Of a stretch of DNA of 64,000 bases, positions 27,501-40,830 are shown in pieces. How positions within the stretch are numbered: position 1 is the stretch's first letter; each line of letters begins with the position of its first letter. Source of the DNA: Enoplolaimus lenunculus. Taxonomy: Eukaryota; Nematoda; Enoplea; Enoplida; Thoracostomopsidae. The position numbers and the translations under genes were made by a program. The notes beneath the pieces are model-generated. The model had not been told where the DNA came from and ran no database searches. It saw only the letters and a list, made by a program, of their open reading frames with translations. The stretch lies in contig JASANG010003897.1 of NCBI GenBank assembly GCA_030248215.1, forward strand, positions 35,142 to 99,141. Reading direction: 5' to 3'.

Positions 27501-30500
27501 ACCACCAAATTTTCTTGTCAAAAATGATAAAATTTAAACTAATTTCAAGAGTATTTATTTCTAAATATACTGCATAGCAAAATTTCTTTGCGTGTATTGT
27601 GGAATCGTAGCGCCTGGAACCGTATAATCAACGTCTTGGAGCGTTAATTGACAAGGTTTTCTTGCGGATAAACTCTGGCCAATATATAAAATACGGTCGC
27701 AGTTGTAGTATAAGCGTATTCCTTAAGCCTAAGCGTAAGAATGAGCTTATACGTAAGCTTAAGCCAAAGAAAAAACAGCCTAAAGCTTTAAGCTTACTCT
27801 AACGCAGTCCCATAGAAAAACGGTACGCCTCTAATCTTTACATGGGCCTAAACTGTGACAGGTAGCAGGTTTGAGAAAATTGCACAAAAATACAACATAA
27901 AGTGGAGAAATTTAGCAAAATTTCAAACCTCACCATTCACTGGCTGGACAAATTGAGAAAAAATAGCCTAAAGCTTTACGCTTACTCTATCGCAGTCCCA
28001 CAGAAAAATGGTACGCCTCTAATCTTTACATGGACCTAAACTGTGACAGGTAGCAGGTTTGAGAAAATTGCACAAAAATACAACATAAAGTGGAGAAATT
28101 TAGCAAAATTTCAAACCTCACCATTCACTGGCTGGACAAATTGAGAAAAAATAGCCTAAAGCTTTACGCTTACTCTAACGCAGTCCCACAGAAAAATGGT
28201 ACGCCTCTAATCTTTACATGGACCTAAACTGTGACAATTAGCAGGTTTGAGAAAATTGCACAAAAATACAACATAAAGTGGAGAAATTTAGCAAAATTTC
28301 AAACCTCACCATTCACTGGCTGGACAAATTGAGAAAAAATAGCCTAAAGCTTTACGCTTACTCTAACGCAGTCCCACAGAAAAATGGTACGCCTCTAATC
28401 TTTACATGGACCTAAACTGTGACAATTAGCAGGTTTGAGAAAATTGCACAAAAATACAACATAAAGTGGAGAAATTTAGCAAAATTTCAAACCTCACCAT
28501 TCACTGGCTGGACAAATTGAGAAAAAATAGCCTAAAGCTTTACGCTTACTCTATCGCAATTCCACAGAAAAACGGTACGCCTCTAATCTTTACATGGGCC
28601 TAAACTTTGACAGGTAGCAGGTTTGAGAAAATTGCACAAAAATAGAAGATAAAGTGGAGAAATTTAGCAAAATTTCAAACCTCTCCATTCACTGGCCCAT
28701 CAAATTGATTTTGTGTTCAAATTTTAAGTTCATCGACCTTTTTTTTCACAACGATCCGTTGTTATTTTTGACACATAAATATCATAAATTAATTTTAAAT
28801 GCTGTCTCAACCGTCGGCTAACCGTTTACAATGCGCATGAATCAAATGTAATTGTAACATTAACGTTTATTTAATGATACGCGTTTAAATCTACTTAAAG
28901 AGTTTTAAAACAGTGTCAGTGCGGCTTGAATTAGAATTAACCCAAGATGAGTGTTTCTCTGCCTTGGCTGTGCCCATGTGAAGCGTCCCACAAACCGTCT
29001 AACTAAGCAGGCCGACGCTTAGGGATCCCATCTTGGCAAAGTTGAATGTTTTTGCAGCCCACGAAGTAATAGAACTGTGAAACGTTTTATTTGGAGCCCG
29101 CTTCGGATCTGTTTTGGGGTTTGATTATCCTAACGCCGCTTTTAATTGGCGCACCGGGGTGTGTTGTTTCTGTCCAGCCAGCTTAGTACCAAATGATTGA
29201 TATTGAACTGTGGGTTTGACCCAACGTGTTTGGACTAAGTATGGAAGGTCACTCATCAACCAGGAATGGCTAATTACAGCATTCGTCAAAACCAATTTTT
29301 TGCATGCGCGTTACCCATGGGTACTCGCGGATAACGCGGTACGGGTAAGAGAGCTTGGACGCGCGTATACACGTGGGTAAAGAATTTCAAAGCACGGGTA
29401 ACAATTTGTGATTCTTTACCCGCCTAAAATTTTCATAATAAATTTGAAACCGGATAATGTAGAAAAACTTGAATTTTTATAACTGTGTTACCATATGAGT
29501 GAAAACAAAGTATATATTGCACTCCTAAAAGTGGCTTTTTGAGCAACAGCAACAATAGAAGATCCACTAAGGGCGCGAAAGGTCGGTAACGGTAAACGAA
29601 TTTATCGCGGATATACCCGCGGGTAAAAAAATAAAATTTCCGCGGGCAAAGCACAACGCGGCTCAAATTTACCCAGTTACACCTCTGAATCGAAGGCATT
29701 TTCGACAACGAATTTGTTGACTCGCCACTGTATTTTTGCAACTCAATATGACCAAAGCAAACGCCGACAACGCAGAGTGCACGCACAAGCAATAAGACGA
29801 GTAAAATGTGAAATTTTATAATTGTAAACTTTTGCAAACCGCGGCGTTGTAAAATCGCCACCGTTAAGAGTTTTAAACTTAAAAATTGCACAAATATACG
29901 CAAAATGTAACGCAGTGAAATTGCAGAAAAAAAGGCAGAGGTATAGAGTTTCTTGACCGCTGGACGGATGTGAGAACTGCATTGGAACTTTGAAGGTTGC
30001 CGGACGACGAGTAAAATGTAGTAATTTTCACATTCGGAAACGTCAACCGTGATTTTGTTTTTTTTGAAGGCCAAGAGTGTAACTCATTTAATATTTTTTC
30101 AATTTGTGTAGTATGCCAATTGAAAATTATTACTATAAGGTTACGGGCACAAAGCTAAGCAATTGTTGAAATTTCATAGACTCATTTGAAAATAATTTAA
30201 GCCTTCGCAACTGATGAAAAGTAAAAAAGATTTGTTCCGAATGTAAATAAAATGTTTAATTTTGGAAATTTTTAAATTAAGGATTAGCAAATCTTTAAAA
30301 CTTTCAAGTTTACGACTCATCTAAATATCAGCGGCGAAACGTTTTTTGTTGGGACTGCAATTGAGTATTAAGCTTCAGACTAATTTTTTGCTTAGTGTTT
30401 AGGTATAAACTCATGTTTACGCTTAGGCTTAAGCCTACGCTCAGGAGTATGCTTATACACAGAGTTGGAAGTGGGTAAAGATTTTTTACCCGACCCGCGC

Positions 30501-33500
30501 TTTGCATGCAATTGCAATTATACTTGGTTTATTTTCATTTAATTTTTCGTAGTATCACCCGGCCGTAATATGAATGTATACTCCTCGAGATTCTGAAATG
30601 ATTTTAATATTAAAAACGCGAACCTCAACTTATTTGGGCGTGTTTATGATGAAAATCGGGTCGGTGTTTTGCATAGGATTCAGTGTTTGAAAAAAGCGTC
30701 AAATGTCAAACTGTTAACTTAATCAACTATTGATATTTGTTCAAATAAACATAATTAAACAAAACACAAAAAATGACAATTTACAAAACAGAACACGGCA
30801 GCTCAAGGCTTAATTTTGGTAAGATCAAGATATGTTAAATTGACCGTTACTTCTTGTTATTATTAAAGTGATAATGTAGAAAATGTCGGTCAATTTGTGA
30901 TCTTTTGGCGTTTGTTTTACCATCATCTGACATATTTGCCGGTGTTTAATATTTTGAATACAAGTCGCAAGCTGAGCAGTAAACGACCCTCTATTTTAAC
31001 TTTTTTAATATATCAAGGTTTAATCGGAATACCTGTTCCGGCCGGAATTCGTGCAAAAATTCAATTCCTGTTTCTATTCGTGTACCTGCGTTGAAATATG
31101 CAGGAACAGAAATTTTTACAGTTCTGCGGCAAATGATTCAAAATCATTTAAATACCTATTGGAAACTTTGTCTCTAAAAATTTGTTATTTCAAAATGACT
31201 GTTTCTGCAATTAGTTCAATTTTGCTAATAAACTGTTTCTGATATATTTTCGCAAAGCTTGATGATGAATTAGCAGAACATTTGCTAACGCCATTTTAGA
31301 CACGTTTGCTAAACAGTGCAACAGTAATTCGGTGGTGAAAATTATTTTCAATTGCGGACCCTGTTCCTGTTCCAGTTCCTGCTCAGAAATTCAATTCACG
31401 TTCATGTGCGTGTTCCGGCAAAACTTTGTTCCTGTTAGAGCCCTGATATATTAGATATTTTGTTGCAAGGTACCCGGAGAGATACAGTTGACAAAATTTA
31501 GGACATACCTATCGGTATTCGTAGCCTCTGTTGCTTTTTTATCGATGACGTGTAAACATTTGATTGTGTTTGCTTTTCAGTCGACGCTTCAGCGGCCGGT
31601 AGTGGCAACCTTGAAATCCTGATCAATTCAGGACGCGTTCCTTGCCGAGTCCAACAAATTGGACCACGCGCTTACCTGGCAAGTTTCGTGCCAACGCAAC
31701 CAATTGCGTATAGTATCGATTTGAAGTTTAACGGTGATCAAGTTACAGGTAGATTTTTTAAAGTTTATATTTCTTTTAAATATTCATATTTCGCAACCCT
31801 CTATACTTGCAAAAATAGTTCGTCTTTGGAAGTAAATTAATACAAAATTTACCTTTCATGCACTTGGAAATGGGCAACTCATCTATCTATATGATTTAAA
31901 GTTGGAATGCCCCTCGTACACTTATTTTAGGCAGCGTTCCAGCGTTACTTTGTTAACAATATTTTCTTAGAACAAAAACGTGATTGTTCTGTGAAAAGAA
32001 AATTTGCATACAGATTTTTGTGCACGGTGCAGTCATTAACCTTTGCGTATATGGCAAAGCTGGCTGATTAGTATTTTTCTTCTGGAGAAATTCGGCCTAT
32101 ATATGCCCGATTCGGTGATTCAAGCTATAAATTTAATTCAATTTAGGCAGTCCATGGCCTTGTGAAGTAGTCCAACCGTCATCGCTGGTTCCCGGCTCAC
32201 TTCATAGCACTCACAGCATTGTAAGCCGCAACAGCAACGCAATATCCATACCGTCACCATGCTTTGGAACCTTGTCTCAATTGAATACATCATCGAATTC
32301 AACTACCATTAGTGCAGTCTCGTCAAGTGCAATTAGCAATCAAAATGATGCAACTGCAAGCATATTATTGCAGCCAGTATCGTTGTGCGGTAATTTGCAA
32401 TTATTCTACGGTGGAACAACGGCTGGTGCTGGAAACGTTTTTTCTGTAGCAAACCGGCTGTCATCAGCTGGGAATGAAAGTCATTTTGGATCAAATCGCA
32501 ATGTGAGCCATTTTAGGTGAGTCGAAAGACGTGGAACTCAAAAGCGAATCAACAGGCGGAGCTGGGCGTCGCCTCTTCATCAGAATATGTTTTATGATAA
32601 AATGGTAACGTCTCTTCTACCTTAAAATTTTTTGATCTTTTGTGACACTTAAATTGTGTTTGATTTCTCGCTCGCTTCGCTTGCGATTCTTTTGTTCAAG
32701 ATATTTGTTGCGTCCACTGTTGGGAAGTTGTCAATCCGCCACTGCCGGAACGTACACTGTATTATTGATATAGGCTATTTCCCCCGGTTTATTTTCTCAA
32801 ATTTCTGTCATATTGGCTCAGGTTCGATTTAGCGTTTCTGAATGCAATGAGCGGCTATGACGAGTTTTAGAAATAAATTCGGTTCATAAAAACGGTTTAC
32901 TGGATTGTTTTAGCTCTCATTCGTCAAACTTGAACAAAGATTTTGGGCCACTAAACACAACAGGAGTTTCGTCAGCCGCTGTTTTGTCAGTGTCAGGCAA
33001 CGGGCTGAATGAAGCTTGTACCCATCGAACAGCAGTGTTTGAACTGATTTCCGGTGCTGGAGTACGATGTGACGATATTGATGCAAAATTGACCGGTAAC
33101 TGCCATTAATAGTCACAGGTTATACACTGGCTCCTTTACACTCCATCCGCCGGATTAAGACCCACGCTCATTTTGGCTAAGGTTTAGTTTCAGGCATAGG
33201 CTCAGGCTTAAGCTCAGGATTAGGCTAAGAGCCTTGGTAAAGGCTTAGGTTTTGAAAAAAAGGCTTGCCTAAGCCTAAGCCTAAACCTTCGGCTAAACCT
33301 TTACCTTAACCCTAAGTATAAGCTGAGATTTTACATGTTTCGGCGAAGATTTGCACGAGTTCAAAGACTTTTTAGATTTGCTTGGCTTCCTTATAGTTTT
33401 CATTCATATGGCTACAGCCAATTAGGCTCCTCAGCCTTCCGTAGAAAAACTTTGCCCTCCCCCTAACCAAAAGAGTTTCAACCTCACTTGTAAGTTTTCA

Positions 33501-36500
33501 GAAGTCGATGTATGCCCACCTAAGAATTTCTTTAGGCTTTAAAATGGTGCTGAATGGATGTGTAGTTTTTAAGAAGACCCAAATGTGCCCTGCCAATGTT
33601 GAACTTTAACGTGAATCTACGCCTATATCTGGTCCGAAGCCTAAATCTAAGACAACGTGTTCCAACCTTAGCTTGAACCTAGTAATTTTTTTCGAGGATC
33701 TGCTCAGTAATGTGCGTTTGATTTTAGGTTTTGCGAAATTGATCATATATTTAGTCAGATTTCGCACAGCCTAAAAATGGTTATTTTGTTTCGAAATTAT
33801 AATACTTCATATTTTTGAGCCTGTATAAATGCGCAACAAAAATGTGTGAAAAACATTTTACGCAGTTAATTTTTGCTATTTTTCTTCATTAATTGCTTCA
33901 TAGCGATTAAATTTAATGCGTCTACTTATTTTCGGTGCTTAACTAAAAATTCTTGAGTTTCCAATCAATGCTACCCGTTATATATTTATATATATGTGTA
34001 TATATGTATATATACATATATATATGTATATATATTATTTTTATATATATTTTTTGCCTTCAATTGATATCTTTGTTATATTAATTTTAGCTCCGTCTGG
34101 ACGGGTAACTCACTGCCGAATTATAGCATCTCAACGCGACAAATTTCGATGTGAATATTATCCCGTTGAAATTGGTAACTGTTTTTTTTTAAATTTATCG
34201 TTCAATATAATCGATGTTGCTTATGTCCGTATATAATTTATTGTTGTCAACTCCGCAAACATGCAGAATTTTTAGATCACATGAAATATTTATAGAAGGA
34301 GCAGAAAATTTTTTCCGTATTAATATAGAACATTTTAAATGTGGCGGAAAAATTTTTATGGGTAAGAAGGCGGAACGATGCCTGCAGGTTGGGCGGTACC
34401 CATCACTCGTAGTTGCTACCGTCACTCTGACTCAGCCGCGAATTGTCGTGGTGTTCAAAGGAATTCAAGTTTTGATGTTACTTTGTAATTAGTTTATTGC
34501 GAGAATTTTAATAAAAGTGCAGTTAGAGTCACGTCCTGTAAAAAATTTAAACTGGATTTGTTGCGTAATACGCACGCTGCAAAAAATGGGAGTCAAATTG
34601 ACTCTCTAGGAAATAGGCTTTTCCTGACTACACAAACTGAGTCAAAATCCGACTCCGCCAGAGTCAAATTCGATTCACTATGTCGCACGTTTGACTCTGG
34701 CGGAGTCGAATTCACTCGGTTTGTGTAGTCATGAAAAGCGTATTTCCGAGAGAGTCAATTTGACTCACCATTTTTTACAGTGTACTGAACAGATGCCAAA
34801 AATCTCTTCTAATAAATTTCCATGGCAACTGCCCTTGAACGTATATAATGACATCAATTTCTTTGTTTCAGGCTGTTATCGTCTTGATGTTTTGGTTTTG
34901 GGTCATCCTGTGCCGAAAAGTCCGTTCGCTGTGACGACTTTTGATCCACAAAAAGTGATAATTGAACCGATATCAAGAAACCCTGAAGGTGTTGGCAAAC
35001 CAGTTCAATTTAGAGGTAAGTACTTTGGACCCAGCAGTTATTAATTGAGCTAAAATTGTCCACATTTGGTTATGGGTTTTGTACATCAGAAAGAGCATTT
35101 ACAGAACTTCAGCAAAGTTATAGTAATAATTCGTTGGTTTACTAGTTGCCATCAAAATCGCAGTTTTAACCACCTCATCGTGTTAGATTAAGACGAGTAA
35201 GTTCAACTGAAAAAATCTGTTGTTGCACAGAATCGGATCCCCGACATTTTTGACAGTGGGCAAACGATGTAGAAATAGCGAAAAAAAACCTGCCGCACGA
35301 AACGATCGAAAAGCCAAACGCAATTTTAGTACTATATCGCAAGTCAATATTTTGGTTTAGACTTTTGTTACAAGGCTATTGCCTTTGTAATAATCCTTGA
35401 AATGGAAAGCGCTTTTGCACTACATAACAATGTTGAGTTGCTATTTTAAGTTGATGCTACAACCGCTGGCAAGGGTCAACTTGAAATCTCGATCAATGGC
35501 GGTGACGTACCTCACAGTGTTCAAATGGAAAGCTCAGGAAGTTGTTTGGTGACGTTTGTACCGCCTCAGGCAGGCACATACGTTATACGAGTTCATCTGA
35601 ATGGATTTTTGGCTAAAGGTAAATCTTTACTTAAATGTGTTATAACGTTTTCATGTACAGGTATTTTTGCAGCAAAGAAAAGCGTTACTGAGGTCCGTCA
35701 ACTGGAGACAGTACACTGTAAAAAATCGGGAGTCAAATTGACTCTCTCGGAAATAGCCTTTTCCTGACTACAGAAACTGAGTCAAAATTCGACTCCGCCA
35801 GAGTCAAATTCGATTCATTGAATCGCTCAGTGAGTAGAATTTGACTCTGGCGGAGTCAAATTTGACTTAGTTTGTGTAGTCAGGAAAAGCCTATTTCCGA
35901 GAGAGTCAGTTTAACTCCCCATTTTTTACAGTGTAAGACGTATTGAACGTCGATTAAATAAATTTAATTCAATATTTGTGTAGGTTGCGGTATATGTCCG
36001 TATTCTCAAACATGCGTAGCACTTATCTCCAGTTGATGATAGATTTTGTAACTTTCAAACCAGTGAATGCTGAGGATTAAAATTGGATACATTTTTTCAC
36101 ATTTCCTTTGCTCAACTTTTACACTAATTTTCAATTCAACAACTGCAATAGTTAGTGAGTTTGAAAATCTGTTACTAACTGATGATAGTTGCTATACACA
36201 TTTGAGAATATGGGCTATAAATTCAACGTTTCAGTATTTGTAAAAAAAGTTTTTGTCGAAAATTTAAGTTGTTAAGTTTGTTTCGAGTTCGAAATTTTAA
36301 CAGGAAACCAAATTAGACATTAACTTTTTTTGATTATAGGCTCAGCGCAAAAACCGTCACCGATATACAGGGAGCGACAAGATAGTAGTTTTACTGAATA
36401 TCGGAAGTTGAGCCGGATATTTAATAACATTTTTATCAAAGCCAGAATTGAATCTTAACCGGATATTGTGCATTCAAATTTGTGTATATACTATCGATTG

Positions 36501-39500
36501 TATTTGAGTCTTGCGAAAGTATATATATGTTCAGAGGTTTAAAATTGTTTGCTAGGATTTGTCATTTTACTTCAGTGTCAAAAAACATAAGCTTGACCGG
36601 AAATTCCCTCTCAGGACAACGTCTAGTATTTGTACATCAACCGGAACCGTGGTACGGATGTCGGTTGTTTACCGGATATTAAACCGGAACCGGATATCTG
36701 GTCGCTCTTTGTACAAATACAGTTATCATTCAGTTCCTAGCATGTTTTACATTCAAAAGTATATTTTTTTTCTACAAATTGCACGAAATTGGTCAACAAC
36801 TCTATATAGAGACCTGGGTCCGGTATATGTGCACGGTAAGTGTATGTGAAGCAAAATCATTGCCATACATGTGCACATATACCTGAATATGAAGCCGTTA
36901 CTAACGACCACATGGTGTAGTGGTAGCATGCTTGACTCAAGTGGTGCAAGAGGGCCAAAGTTCGATTCCCTGTGTGGTACTTAACTTTGGTCCAAAACTT
37001 CGAACAGAGGACGTGCAAATCGTGTAGTTGCACAACAGCCTAAATTCTAAACCATGATACCTAAAAAGTGTACACACCAAAATGAATGAAAATTAATATT
37101 ACTGCAAACTGGAATAGAATTCAATTTTAGTTTTTTTAGCTCTCTAAAATACTTTTCGTCGCTAAACTTTGTCAAATTTAATAAAACAGCAACGTTTACA
37201 TTTGCGTCAGTAAAATCAATCGAAGCAGTAAGTTTTTTTAAAATTTGAACGCTACAATGGCTAAAATTAGCCCTTGAAAGACTAAATAGATTTCATTTCA
37301 GACAAATTTTATGTTGTTTTTACACTTTTGGCAAATTTATAAATTTAACAAGAACGCAAAAGTAATAATAATAATATTACTAGTGTTTTCAACTTATATT
37401 TTGCTTACAACTGAGTTTTTTCACGTATGGTTCATCATAAAACCTTATTTTAACCCATAGCTACACAAGACAGACGATTTGAATATAACTGCAATATTTT
37501 GGTTGCGTGTAGGTATGTAATTATCAAGTGAAATAAGCATACTTTTCACAATTATGCAATATCGACCATTTTAAACTGACTTTTTAAGCTGCCAGTTTAA
37601 ACTGACAACCGGAGGATCTGGGACCATATTCCAGCGAAACATTTAACATGAATTACTGCTATGGGAAACACAAGAAACAATGTTAAAATGCGTAGTTTTC
37701 CGCGATTTTTCTGCTTCGCTGGATTTTGCTCAACATTACAAACCTTAAAGTGGGACTAAAATGTTGCTCAACAACGCATCTTTTTATCGATAGGAATGGA
37801 CAAGAAAAATTGGTTTGAGATATCGTTCCGTTCAGGCTCGTAATCAGCTCACCTTGCTAAAGGTGGGTTAAAAAATATTTTTAGAAGGGGGAAAAGAAAA
37901 ACTTGGATTTTAAGTAGTTCCCTTCGACTTCATTATCTGTGCTGTAGCTATTAATAAAACACGCCTAATGTATTATATTGAGCTGAAACTGAATTTAAGA
38001 TTTTCAAATAATTGATATGAGAAGTGTCTACAATCTAAAAGCTTAAACTTAAATTATTGTTGCCAGAAAGGGGCCAAAGGGGTTCATCGCCTTTGGAAAA
38101 ATTTGGTCCCCCTAGAAAATTTTCAACCTTGCTTGTAAGTAATCGAAAACCCCTTGTGTGCCAATGATAAACATGATTGAAATGTTTAGTCACCCATAGC
38201 AAAGCGAGCTTGCTACCAGCCTGAAGTGAATTTAGTCCGGTACGTAGGTGCAAAAGGATTTTTACAATAATTTTGTCCAGCTTTTACGCTTGCGTCCCTC
38301 TGTGGATTTATTAGCGCCTGGCCGCAGAGAAGTGTGGCATTCGGGTACCGTTCCGCTGGATTTGTTCGAGAAGTTTTCCTTACTTTTGCCTTATACCTTA
38401 ATACCTATCAGCATAAAATTGCAGTAAATGTAAAAAATGGGCAGTAGATATCCGGATATAAAAATATCAGGATCTGTATCCGAAAACAAACATGTATCCG
38501 GATACTCGGATATCCTGTACATCCGGATATCTGCCGGCTACTGGCAGTGCATTTGTACTAAAAAGATTGTGTAATAAATATTCAGGTTTAGTTGCAGTAA
38601 GGGGTTCACTTGCTTTTGCAAATAAAATGTGCAACCTAAAAAAGTAGGGGATGGGTAAAACGCCTTTTTAAAAAAGGTGGGACGGTGGGGGCGAGGCAAT
38701 TGCCTTTCTGACCGCTCCACGGCTAAGGCGCCCCTCTTTGTCAAATAGTGCAATTTTCGATTCGCAGTAGCATACGTTGAAGTCTCAAATTCCTAGCCAG
38801 CAACTACACTAATACAGACTCGTATTCTCAAATGCATACAGCACCAATCGTCTGCCGGCGATATTTCTTGCAGCCTTTGAACCAATCAATCGCGAGCTTC
38901 AAAATTCAGCACATTTTTCGCATTTGATTTGCCCTGCTTCTGTGCCAATTTTGAGATCATCAATTGTTGGCATTTGTCAGTTTACAAACTGATCGGTAAC
39001 TGCTAATCGGTGCTATACGCATTTGAGAATATGACCGGAAGTTACTGCGTTTTAGTTTAGCTATTTTCGCTTACATAAAATTATTGTTTACAATTATTTT
39101 CAATGAAATATAAAGGAAGTTATGATTTAACGCGAACTGTGAAATCGGTTGAGCTTAGCTTTTATAACGGTAAGTTTACAATTTTAAGTTGCCGTTTGCA
39201 CTTTGATTTGAATCGCTAAATATTTGTAAAATGGTTCGGCGGCTATAGAAGCTGATGAACTCGATTTCGGTTTGATGCTTAATTTAAGTGCCAGAATTAA
39301 TTCTAAGTCAAGCAGTACCATATAGAGCCTTTCATGAAAATGTATAGTTTTGAAGAGTTGTTCCAATTTTTGGCTCATGTAAAGATCAGGGGCGGAATGT
39401 TTTTCTGTGGGACTAGAAAAGAGTAAGCTTAGGGTTTCAACTAATTTTTTTGCTTGGCTTAGGCTTAGGCTTAGAAATATGCTCATTTTTACGCTTAGCC

Positions 39501-40787
39501 TTATGTTTAGGCTTAGGAATATGCTTATAATACTGTTCCGCCCCTGTTCTTTATGTTGGCCCAATTTTTTAAAACACTGTATAGATAACACTGTGTGTTC
39601 ATCTGATATATATGTATGTAATTATGTTCTGAGACAATGTTGAATGTTTGATAGAACATTGATATGCGATAGGGATTAAAGCTTAATTAATGTTTCTCGG
39701 TTGACCTACTACAATTGAAATTAGGGTTCGAAATTCGGGAGCCGTATTCTCGAACTTTGTGTATTGTTTATCAAACGCAAAATGTTTAGAAAATTTCAAA
39801 TCGCAGCGTATTAATTTAATATTAATTTTAAAGTTGATAGAACACGTATGAGAGAACTAGAGAATGATGCTACACGCAATTGAGAATTGTAGCTCTGATG
39901 TCAAATTTCGCACAAACGTGACGCTATACTTTTGATGACGTCATGTACCGTTCGTCATCGTGCGTTGTCACCGCGGGTCACGCTGCGGTATCGTACGTGA
40001 ATTACTCACGTACGATACCCAATGGCGGATCCATGGGGGGCCACCCCGGCCGTGCCCCCCCCCAACAGTATCTCGACAAAAATTATATACTTAGCAATTT
40101 TGTGACAATAGTTCGTGGTTTGTGTGTGGGTCAAAAGTAAGTTTATTACCTGTGAAATTTTGCCCCACCCCCTCCATTTTGAGATCCTGGATCCGCCACT
40201 GACGATACCGTATGGTAACCGACAGCGCCATACGACAAGTATAGCGCCACCGTAACGATCTTTCAGCAAAATTTCATCTGTTATAAAGTCTAAGCTAAAA
40301 CTTTTTTAAAAATCCACAATTGCGTATTAATAATGGCTCTAAAATTTCAACACAACGAAGCAGTAGAGTAAGCGATCCAAGAACGAATCGGAACGTCGTG
40401 AAATTTTAAAACATTTTGTCTGCATAATTTTTCGGCCACAAAAATCGGGAAAGGAAACAGAAATTTGTCGCCTGTCTTCCGCCTGACGACAACGACTAGG
40501 CGCACAATAAAGTAGATTCTGTATGTTTTCTCTTCAACTTCGTTTCTGAAACGGAACGTTTGTGCAAATTTAGTGTTTTTGTTGAAGAATTAAATATTTA
40601 CTTGTTCCAAGGTTAAAAAATACGATAACATAAACTGATAATAAAATAACCAGTCCGAGTTTCATCTGTGAAAACGTTTCTTGTAATAAGTGTTTGCTTT
40701 TAAACACGGTTTGCGAATTAAAGTTTGTTTCGCTGATAAATAAATAAATAAATATATACATATACACATACACACAAATATATATAT

Positions 40788-40830
<43 letters not shown>

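Noticed and set aside
29433-30074. 213-codon minus-strand ORF
   Set aside because: Leu/Phe-rich translation without recognisable domain, overlapping repeat family J; chance ORF in AT-rich intron.
36341-36460. Possible extra filamin exon starting GSAQKPSPIY after acceptor gattatag
   Set aside because: The phase fits exon 23, but no donor follows before a stop, and the text has no Ig similarity. Exon 24 (GCPVRVDI) continues the strand better. It lies in a CCGGATATC-rich repeat.
36904-36981. tRNA gene on the plus strand
   Set aside because: Acceptor arms pair, but the T arm is poor and similarity to 48840-49055 continues outside the tRNA part.
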